8,281 nucleotides of DNA from an uncultured bacterium (GTDB lineage: Bacteria; Pseudomonadota; Gammaproteobacteria; Burkholderiales; Burkholderiaceae_D), in assembly GCA_903872555.1 (NCBI GenBank), contig CAIQLE010000183.1, forward strand, positions 1 to 8,281, read 5' to 3'. A program made the position numbers and the translations under genes. How positions within the stretch are numbered: position 1 is the stretch's first letter; every line of letters begins with the position of its first letter. Below are positions 1-5,592 of this stretch, piece after piece. The notes below the pieces were generated by a model, which was given only the letters and a program-made list of their open reading frames with translations, had not been told where the DNA came from and ran no database searches.

Positions 1-114
1 CTTTTTGTGTGCATGAGCCTTGGAATGAGATTTGGTTTGCTTGCCATGATGATGGTTTGCAAATGCAGAGACTGAGAAAAGGCCAATAATCAAAGCGACG
101 AGTAGGTTTTTCAT
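1..114 (-). CDS. Small secreted His/Lys-rich protein, 5' part only
   Basis: The first 38 codons of a gene that continues past the left edge; it is too short and incomplete to be called by ORF length alone. The start ATG (112-114) is preceded by AGGAG at 120-124 with a 5-base gap, which supports the start well. Residues 1-19 form a classic Sec signal peptide: Met-Lys-Asn, a Leu/Val/Ile core, then SAFA with cleavage before Asn20. The visible mature part is almost wholly His, Lys, Ser and Ala (HHH at 21-23, then H30, H34, H36). Composition resembles acid-shock (Asr-like) or metal-binding periplasmic peptides, but no family can be assigned from 19 residues. It lies downstream of the channel gene on the same strand, with a 118-base gap. 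A possible own promoter (TTTATA, 17 bases, TAAAAT; 131-159) would leave a very short leader, so it is doubtful. Confidence 0.75.
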   Translation of the reverse strand, partial: MKNLLVALIIGLFSVSAFANHHHGKQTKSHSKAHAHKK

Positions 115-232
115 AATGACTCCTGTGAGTATTTTAAAGCGTGAGTACTGCCGTATAAAATCGAATCAGTTGCTAAATTCGCCAATGAATAATGCCTGTA
201 TCTTTCAACCAGATCAATGATGCATCAGGTTT

Positions 233-1036
233 TTATTCTCGTTTTTTTTGCCCCAATTCGGTGCGTAATTCAGCCAATTCCTGTCTCAGCATTTTCAACT
301 CATTCGTAATCACCCCTGTGCTTTCGTTTTCACCCGAACTCGAATTGAGTGAGTCCACAATGACAGCGATGAAAAGATTGATAATCACAAAGGTGGCGAT
401 GAAAATGAAAATAATGAAAAATACCCAGGCATAGGGGAATATTTCCATCACCGGGCGCGCTACGCCCTCAGACCAGCTTTCCAGTGTCATCACCTGGAAC
501 AATGTAAAGGCCGTCATTCCGAGATCGCCAAAGAAATTAGGAAACGCCGGACCAAACATATTGGTCGCTATGACGGAGAACACGTAAAAAATCACCAGAA
601 TCAATCCAAACACTGAACCCAGGCTAGGCAGAGAATGCAGCAATCCTGCGACGACTTTGCGCATACTCTCAACCTTATTCACCAGTCGTAAGACTCGCAG
701 AACCCGCAAGGCACGCAGCACGGAAAGGCTGCCAGTAGCAGGCACCAGGGCAATGCCGACAACAATGAAATCAAAGACGCACCAGGGATCTTTAAAAAAT
801 TTGAATCCTCGTGCCAGCATCAGCAAGACTAACTCACCGATAAATATCCAGAGTATGGCGTGATCCAGCCAATGCAGAATGTGACCTGCTTCTTCCATTA
901 AGGTCGCGCTGGTTTCCATTCCCAGGATAACCGCGTTGACCACGATCAGAACCACGAGTAAATGTTGAATCAGTGGCAGGGCAATGAATTTTTCTATCGA
1001 CTGTTTCCAGCCTGTTGTTGTGATTGCTTCTTGCAT
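233..1036 (-). CDS. Bacterial voltage-gated sodium-type channel (BacNav, single six-helix repeat)
   Basis: A 267-residue inner-membrane cation channel of the NaChBac/NavAb family, which assembles as a homotetramer and opens on depolarisation. S1 is about residues 22-40 with Asn34; S2 is about 53-75 with Glu68; S3 is about 84-99 with Asp89. S4 carries the gating charges R108, R111, R114 and R117 every third residue. S5 is about 138-158, followed by the pore helix and selectivity filter TLESWSE (184-190), and S6 is about 201-229. A C-terminal heptad-like coiled coil (about 244-267) is the usual tetramerisation tail. Length and domain order are typical of a complete family member. The last filter residue is Glu190, where NavAb has Met181. 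The ribosome site is weak: only GACGGA-like sequence lies upstream of the ATG. That start still gives the normal N-terminal length before S1. Cellular role is unknown; sodium homeostasis, motility or pH response are family-level guesses. Confidence 0.95.
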   Translation of the reverse strand: MQEAITTTGWKQSIEKFIALPLIQHLLVVLIVVNAVILGMETSATLMEEAGHILHWLDHAILWIFIGELVLLMLARGFKFFKDPWCVFDFIVVGIALVPATGSLSVLRALRVLRVLRLVNKVESMRKVVAGLLHSLPSLGSVFGLILVIFYVFSVIATNMFGPAFPNFFGDLGMTAFTLFQVMTLESWSEGVARPVMEIFPYAWVFFIIFIFIATFVIINLFIAVIVDSLNSSSGENESTGVITNELKMLRQELAELRTELGQKKRE

Positions 1037-1072
1037 GTCATGCGTCCGTCAAAAGAAATGTTAAAAATATTA

Positions 1073-1082
1073 GCTAATTAGC
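1073..1082. repeat. Short perfect palindrome upstream of the channel gene
   Basis: GCTAATTAGC is a perfect 10-base palindrome about 37 bases upstream of the channel ATG, within AT-rich sequence that could hold the promoter (TAATAT on the minus strand overlaps it). It could be an operator, but short AT-rich palindromes also arise by chance. The 1037-1176 gap also contains a weak 7-bp inverted repeat, CTGAATG/CATTCAG, at 1124-1143. It has no following T-tract on the minus strand, so it is not a convincing terminator for the gene at 1177-3333. Confidence 0.3.
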
Positions 1083-1176
1083 ATTGCCAGGATGTTGTTA
1101 TCTCCATTTTATCAAGCCCCTCCCTGAATGAAGCAGCATTCAGCGATACGCCTTAGCCAAGTACTTCAATTTTGTA

Positions 1177-3333
1177 TTAAGTCTTATATCTGAAGCCGTG
1201 ATTTTTCAGTGGTAATGAACGTATGCGTTTACCTGTGGCTTTAAAGATGGCATTCACCATTGCCGGTGCTACGCCACCAATGGGTGGTTCGCCCACACCG
1301 CCCCAGAAACCGCCGGAAGGCATGAGGATAGGGATAATTTCAGGCGCTTGTCCCATGCGTGCCACGGGATAGTCATTGAAATTACTTTGCTTTACCGCGC
1401 CATTTTCAATCGTGATTTCTTCCGACATGATGGCGGACAGCCCCCAGATCACGCCGCCTTCCACCTGGGCTTTCACCGCATCGGGATGGACCACATGGCC
1501 ACTGTCAATTGCAACCACTACGCGTTTGACGGCAATCACCGAATCCTTACTGACGGAAATTTCAACCGCGGCGGCAGTGAAGCTGCCATAAGAATCCACC
1601 ACGGCGATGCCGCGATGTATGCCCTTGGGCGCGGGCTTGCCCCAACCTATGGCTTTTGCAACCGCATCAAGGACCGCCTGATCTTTTTTGCCTTCCAGTA
1701 GAGGACGTCGGAATTGATAGGGGTCTTTGCCCGCCGCATGGGCCAGCTCATCAATAAAACATTCGCGATAGAAGGGATTATTGGTATGTGACACGGCACG
1801 CCAGAATCCTGGTGGTACGTGCAGTTCACGCATGACATATTCATTCGTGAAGTTTGGTACGGCATAGGGATTGTCGCGGAAGACGCGGGTATTGATCTGG
1901 TCTACGCCATCCTTGACGAACTGTGGATACACGGTGATGGCAATCGACTGATCCGATTGCCTGACATGCCAGCCCAGCCAGTTGCCATCTTTATCCAGGC
2001 CGCCGCGTAACTTCACCAGTGATACAGGACGGTAGCGGCCCTGACGCATATCTTCTTCGCGTGACCATTGCAGCCTGACGGGTATGCCGGGCATGGCCTT
2101 GGCAATTTTCACGGCTTGTTTGGTGAAATCCTGATGCGGGCCACGACGACCAAAAGCTCCACCCGCATGCATTTTATGGATATGTATTTTGTCCAGTGGC
2201 AGACCGGAGGCTTCGGAGGCCGCGGCAATCGAAGCTTCGCCATTTTGCGTACCAACCCAGACTTCGAGTTTGTCCGTGGTGAAGAGCGCAGTTGCTGTCT
2301 GCGGCTCCATGGTTGCATGGTTCATGAAGCCGGTGGTGTATTCGGCTTCCAGTACCGTGTGTGCAGAGGCGAGCGCCTGGTCTGCATCACCGTCCTTGCG
2401 TGCAATCGGAGCAACGGTCGATTCCAGGCCTTCGCGCAGGTAGGCCATGATGGACTCGCTGGAGATTTTGCCCTTGCTGCCGTTTTCCCATTCAACCTGA
2501 ATCGCCTTGAGGGCTTTATTCGCTTGCCACCAGTTGCCGGCAACGACCGCAATCCATTCTTCGGTAGCGACGATCTGCTTCACGCCCGGCATGGCCTTAG
2601 CTTTGCTGTCGTCGTAATTTTTTACGAAGCCGCCAAACACGGGACTTTGCAAGATCGACGCATGCAGCATGCCGGGTAGGCGCACATCTGCCGCATACAC
2701 TTGCGAGCCATTCACCTTGGCCGGAATATCGAAACGGGCAGGTGAGGTGCCAATCAACTTCCAGTCTTTGGGGGCTTTCAAAGCAGGATTGGCTGGCATA
2801 GGCATCGTGCTGGCCCGTGGGGCGAGTTCACCATAGCTGGCGCGCTTGCCTGAGGGATGGGACACGACACTATTTTGTGCACGGCATTCGGATGCGGGCA
2901 CTTGCCATTGCTGTGCGGCGGCGGCGATCAGCATTTCGCGCGCAGCAGCCCCGCCTTTACGTACATATTCATGCGACTCGCGAATGCCGCGGCTGCCACC
3001 GGTCGACATGTCTTTGAAAATACGGTTGCGCCGTATGTGCATGCTGACATCAGCGTATTCAGGTCTGACTTTGCTCCAGTCGCATTCCAGTTCTTCGGCC
3101 AGCAGTTGTGCCAGACCGGTGAAACTACCCTGACCCAGTTCAGAGCGGGCGATACGGATGATGACGGTATCGTCCGGCTGTATGACGACCCAGTGCGTGA
3201 TCTCGGGGGCATCGGCGGCCATGGCAGCCATGACAGATGAACTTCCTTGTATGCCCAGAATAAATGCGCCACTCAGCGCAGCGGATTGCTTGAGAAAGGT
3301 TCTGCGAGATGACTGCTGGGGTGCGCCGGACAT
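1177..3333 (-). CDS. Tat-exported molybdopterin-binding subunit, isoquinoline 1-oxidoreductase beta-like (xanthine dehydrogenase family)
   Basis: A 718-residue large subunit of a molybdenum hydroxylase that would oxidise an aldehyde or N-heterocycle using water, with electrons leaving through a separate [2Fe-2S] partner. The N-terminus has a twin-arginine signal, SRRTFLK (9-15), followed by a hydrophobic stretch and an Ala-rich cleavage region near 35-41, so the folded, cofactor-loaded enzyme should be exported to the periplasm. Family motifs are intact: GQGSFTG (67-73), DIPAKVNGSQVYAADVRLPG (202-221), MEPQTATA (342-349), GGAFGRR (391-397), PPGFWRAVSH (507-516) and the C-terminal GVGEPPIGG (679-687) with the catalytic-type Glu682. 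Length matches single-chain IorB-like proteins (about 700-750). AGGAG at 3342-3346 lies 8 bases before the ATG. No small iron-sulfur subunit or cytochrome gene is adjacent: upstream is the terminator of the iron operon, and downstream is the channel. Substrate cannot be deduced. Confidence 0.93.
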   Translation of the reverse strand: MSGAPQQSSRRTFLKQSAALSGAFILGIQGSSSVMAAMAADAPEITHWVVIQPDDTVIIRIARSELGQGSFTGLAQLLAEELECDWSKVRPEYADVSMHIRRNRIFKDMSTGGSRGIRESHEYVRKGGAAAREMLIAAAAQQWQVPASECRAQNSVVSHPSGKRASYGELAPRASTMPMPANPALKAPKDWKLIGTSPARFDIPAKVNGSQVYAADVRLPGMLHASILQSPVFGGFVKNYDDSKAKAMPGVKQIVATEEWIAVVAGNWWQANKALKAIQVEWENGSKGKISSESIMAYLREGLESTVAPIARKDGDADQALASAHTVLEAEYTTGFMNHATMEPQTATALFTTDKLEVWVGTQNGEASIAAASEASGLPLDKIHIHKMHAGGAFGRRGPHQDFTKQAVKIAKAMPGIPVRLQWSREEDMRQGRYRPVSLVKLRGGLDKDGNWLGWHVRQSDQSIAITVYPQFVKDGVDQINTRVFRDNPYAVPNFTNEYVMRELHVPPGFWRAVSHTNNPFYRECFIDELAHAAGKDPYQFRRPLLEGKKDQAVLDAVAKAIGWGKPAPKGIHRGIAVVDSYGSFTAAAVEISVSKDSVIAVKRVVVAIDSGHVVHPDAVKAQVEGGVIWGLSAIMSEEITIENGAVKQSNFNDYPVARMGQAPEIIPILMPSGGFWGGVGEPPIGGVAPAMVNAIFKATGKRIRSLPLKNHGFRYKT

Positions 3334-3435
3334 GAGGGGGACTCCTGAGGATTCAATGTGCCGCCGATTTTACCCTCTGACAGGCAATGGACCGTATTTG
3401 TAAATATCCGGATTCGGTACACATAAAGCATGCAT

Positions 3436-3466
3436 AAAAAAATGCCCCGTCATTCCGGGGCATTTT
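3436..3466 (-). terminator. Rho-independent terminator of the iron-uptake operon
   Basis: An 11-bp perfect stem (3439-3449 with 3456-3466, core TGCCCCG/CGGGGCA) with a 6-base loop. On the minus strand it is followed by a run of seven T (3436-3442 on the plus strand, part of it inside the stem). It lies 34 bases beyond the stop of the gene at 3500-4264, so it should end that operon and insulate the gene at 1177-3333. Confidence 0.9.
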
Positions 3467-3483
3467 GATATGTCTCAGCTGGT

Positions 3484-3502
3484 TGATCAGCTAGTCTGAT
3501 CA
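3484..3502 (-). repeat. Inverted repeat overlapping the stop codon of the outer-membrane protein gene
   Basis: TGATCAG (3484-3490) and CTGATCA (3496-3502) form a perfect 7-bp inverted repeat with a 5-base loop. The right arm contains the TGA stop of the gene at 3500-4264. In the mRNA it would be a small hairpin just before the strong terminator, perhaps a 3'-end stabiliser. There is no T-tract, so it is not itself a terminator. Confidence 0.45.
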
Positions 3503-4264
3503 GAACTCATATTCCATCTGCAGTCGGAAGGTGTTGCCGCTATAGCTGTCACCATCAATACGCGTTTTACCGATCAGATAAGCTGCATTGTATTTAATCG
3601 CTTGCTTGCAATCTAATCCTATTTTGCCAAACACAGCCGGGCCGAAACGATGTCCCTGCTGGTGACTACTTGCCCAGCTATCCCAGGTGCCCAAATCACC
3701 GAAACCCTGAAAGCCATACGAGAATTCTTTGCTTAATCGATAGCGACCTTGCACACGATAATAGGCGCTGGCGGCGCTGGGTGAAGTGGCATTGTAATTA
3801 CGCTGAATCAGAAAATTGGCAATCCATTCGGTCTGACCAAGGTCTGCCTGAAACAAAGGGCCCCATGTCACTTCCATGCCTTCTGATCTGTCTTGCGGAC
3901 GTTCAATCTCCAGTAAGAACCCAACATCCACAGGGTATTTGCCTGTTTCAGTCAGCTGAAAACGGTTTTCCCATTCAAACGCATCAAGGTCGGTAGAGTT
4001 TCCGGGAGCGCCAGCGAATTTGACATAGACCTCCGTAAACCAAAGCTCATTGACGCCCAGTCCCAGACCGACTGAACTGGCATTTTTGTTTTGCGAACTG
4101 TCTTTCATATTGCGTGTGCCGAACTTGAAATCAATCTCACGCTCACCTGCTTCAACCCGTGCAGGAAGCACATATTCGTCAGGACCAGCAAATGCGGAAC
4201 CAGAGATAGCTGCGGCAGCAAAAGCGCCGGCCCAAATAATTTTTTTCATTGATGATTTTTTCAT
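3500..4264 (-). CDS. Predicted outer-membrane beta-barrel protein of the iron-uptake operon
   Basis: A 254-residue exported protein that I cannot place in a named family. The N-terminus is a Sec signal peptide (MKKSSMKKII, an Ala-rich core, SAFA with cleavage before Gly27). The mature part alternates polar and hydrophobic/aromatic residues in short stretches separated by Gly/Asn/Asp/Ser-rich turns, has no long hydrophobic helix, and ends in RLQMEYEF. A C-terminal Phe after alternating residues is the usual signal for outer-membrane barrel assembly. At this length 8-12 strands would fit. It begins 2 bases after the FTR1 stop (TAA-TC-ATG) with no good ribosome site of its own, so it is probably translated by coupling. 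A second in-frame ATG (codon 6) is an alternative start that leaves the signal peptide usable. Position as the last gene of a Fur-controlled FTR1 operon suggests a role in letting iron or an iron chelate through the outer membrane. That role is inference only. Confidence 0.8.
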   Translation of the reverse strand: MKKSSMKKIIWAGAFAAAAISGSAFAGPDEYVLPARVEAGEREIDFKFGTRNMKDSSQNKNASSVGLGLGVNELWFTEVYVKFAGAPGNSTDLDAFEWENRFQLTETGKYPVDVGFLLEIERPQDRSEGMEVTWGPLFQADLGQTEWIANFLIQRNYNATSPSAASAYYRVQGRYRLSKEFSYGFQGFGDLGTWDSWASSHQQGHRFGPAVFGKIGLDCKQAIKYNAAYLIGKTRIDGDSYSGNTFRLQMEYEF

Positions 4265-4266
4265 GA

Positions 4267-5097
4267 TTAGTCTGCTTGTAATACAGGAGCCTGTTGCTGA
4301 CGACGAACCAGTGAAGCCAGCAAAAGAATCACTGCAATGGTGCTTGTATAGAAAATGATTTGCATGCCGCTTGGGCTGGGTTCATAGCCGATCAAGACAT
4401 GCATGACAGAGCCGCCTAGAGAAGTCGAGGAAAGAAGGGCAGTGCTGTCCCACAGAGGCTCAGCCAATGCAGGCAGCCAATCGGCCTGTATCAGATAACG
4501 TGCCATCTGACTGGCGAGCCCACCTGCGAGCAAGACCAGCAAGATGCCCGTGACCGAGAAAAACCAGCGCAGCGGAATACGCATCAGACCCAGATACATC
4601 ACCAAGCCTAAGGCGCTGCCGCCCAGCAGACCCAGAGCGCCGCCAGCCAGCACCTTCATCAGACTGCTGTCACTGGCACTGGCCATACCGTGCAGGAAAA
4701 GAACGCTCTCGGCACCTTCACGCAATACCGTCAGCGCTACCAGCAGCGCAATCGCCGACAGTTCGCGGTTGCCTTCCCTGACTTCATTACCGACTTGCCG
4801 TGCATCACGTGCCAGCTCTGCTCCGTGAGTGGCCATCCAGACGTGATGCCAGCCCAACATCAGCACAGCCACGCCCAACACCGCAGCATTGAATAATTCC
4901 TGACCACTGCCATCGGCCAGTCCGGCAATGGTTTCAGTCAGAGCTGCGATCAGCCCCGATCCGATCAGCCCTGCCAGTACACCTAACAGTAACCAGAGAG
5001 AACGGCGGCTAACGCCCCGTGTGGCGGCCGCAACGATACCCAGTACAAGGGCTGCTTCCAGAGTTTCGCGAAAAATAATCAGCGCCGGACCGAACAT
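4267..5097 (-). CDS. FTR1-family high-affinity iron permease (FtrC/EfeU-like)
   Basis: A 276-residue polytopic inner-membrane permease that moves ferric iron, usually just oxidised by a partner, into the cytoplasm. Both family REXXE iron-binding motifs are present: RETLE at 10-14 in the first helix and REGAE at 126-130 in the fourth. A conserved-looking HHVWMATHGAEL segment (84-95) lies between them. About seven hydrophobic helices can be drawn (roughly 3-24, 34-55, 68-88, 113-135, 148-170, 176-195 and 244-263), as expected for bacterial FTR1 proteins. The start is well supported: GGAGTAAGG (5102-5110 read on the minus strand) lies 4 bases from the ATG and spans the TAA stop of the cupredoxin gene, so the two are translationally coupled across a 5-base gap. 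Its neighbours resemble the FtrB and FtrC part of the FtrABCD system of Bordetella and relatives rather than EfeUOB. Confidence 0.95.
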   Translation of the reverse strand: MFGPALIIFRETLEAALVLGIVAAATRGVSRRSLWLLLGVLAGLIGSGLIAALTETIAGLADGSGQELFNAAVLGVAVLMLGWHHVWMATHGAELARDARQVGNEVREGNRELSAIALLVALTVLREGAESVLFLHGMASASDSSLMKVLAGGALGLLGGSALGLVMYLGLMRIPLRWFFSVTGILLVLLAGGLASQMARYLIQADWLPALAEPLWDSTALLSSTSLGGSVMHVLIGYEPSPSGMQIIFYTSTIAVILLLASLVRRQQQAPVLQAD

Positions 5098-5102
5098 ATG
5101 CC

Positions 5103-5438
5103 TTACTCCGCAATGACCACGCCCTGGGCGCTGGTCTGATTGAATTCACCAAAGAAGGGGTATTTGCCTGCTTTCAGCGGTCCGATATACACAGATGCCT
5201 TAGATTTAGCCGCGATAATTTTTTCGCGATTCAGTTCGTGGCTTTCAAATTCTTCTGGCGTGGCATCCTGATTGTCGATAATCAGCTTGATCTTCTGGCC
5301 TGTCGGCACCCGAAGCTCTTTCGGAGCAAACTGGTGATCCTTGATCGTCACCACAATTTCCGTGTCGGCCGCAAGCGCGGGCAAAGTCGCCAGAACGGGC
5401 GAGAGGGACAGCATCAGAGCAAGTGCGCGAAGTTTCAT
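5103..5438 (-). CDS. Periplasmic cupredoxin-fold protein (FtrB/P19-partner-like), first gene of the iron operon
   Basis: A 111-residue exported protein. The Sec signal peptide ends near PALA-AD (cleavage around residue 23 or 24), leaving a mature domain of about 88 residues. The body reads as a cupredoxin beta-sandwich: EIVVTIKDHQFAPKELRVP (27-45), a KIKLIIDNQD strand (49-58), FESHELNREK (64-73), then VYIGPLKAGKYPFFGEF (83-99). This pattern matches the FtrB-type cupredoxins that hand iron to an FTR1 permease. The usual blue-copper Cys and the following His are missing: the matching loop reads FFGEFNQTSAQG (95-106), with Gly97 and Asn100. His35 and His67 are the only histidines in the mature domain. 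The ATG has no clear Shine-Dalgarno; the 36-base leader is predicted from the promoter at 5481-5509. The copper- or iron-binding role is family-based inference. Confidence 0.88.
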   Translation of the reverse strand: MKLRALALMLSLSPVLATLPALAADTEIVVTIKDHQFAPKELRVPTGQKIKLIIDNQDATPEEFESHELNREKIIAAKSKASVYIGPLKAGKYPFFGEFNQTSAQGVVIAE

Positions 5439-5475
5439 GATGAGGATTTGCTGGTCTGGTGGATAGTGTCAACGG

Positions 5476-5502
5476 TGTAAATGATAACAATTCGCATTTA
5501 CA
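5476..5502. promoter_or_regulatory. Fur box
   Basis: AATGATAACAATTCGCATT (5480-5498) fits the Fur pattern TGATAAT-n-ATTATCA at about 11 of 14 positions. It is enclosed in a perfect 8-bp inverted repeat, TGTAAATG (5476-5483) and CATTTACA (5495-5502), with an 11-base centre. It covers the -10 and nearly all of the spacer of the operon promoter, the expected place for iron-dependent repression of the cupredoxin-FTR1-barrel genes. Confidence 0.88.
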
Positions 5503-5509
5503 TAGTCAA
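5481..5509 (-). promoter_or_regulatory. Sigma-70-type promoter of the iron-uptake operon
   Basis: On the minus strand TTGACT (5504-5509) and TATCAT (5481-5486) are separated by exactly 17 bases, with five of six matches to each consensus hexamer. Transcription should begin near 5474, giving a leader of about 36 bases. The Fur box overlaps this promoter. A second TTGACA at 5467-5472 has no matching -10 at a proper distance. Confidence 0.8.
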
Positions 5510-5592
5510 CACTTAAATCAGCCTCAGGGAAACAGCCTCCGAATCTCTGAAAGCCCAGCTGTTAAACTTGATGCTACTGTTTTCGGAGAAAA

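Noticed and set aside
218..227. Palindrome TGATGCATCA just beyond the channel stop as a terminator
   Set aside because: It has no loop and no T-tract in the right direction; a chance palindrome is enough to explain it.
1124..1143. 7-bp inverted repeat after the molybdenum hydroxylase gene as a terminator
   Set aside because: The stem is AT-rich and short, and no T-tract follows it on the minus strand.
2068..2679. 203-codon plus-strand open frame inside the molybdenum hydroxylase gene
   Set aside because: It is antisense to conserved motifs of a clear enzyme, has no ribosome site, and its protein is low-quality sequence typical of a shadow frame.
5467..5472. Second TTGACA on the minus strand downstream of the iron-operon promoter
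   Set aside because: No -10 element lies at a suitable distance; the upstream TTGACT/TATCAT pair is much better.
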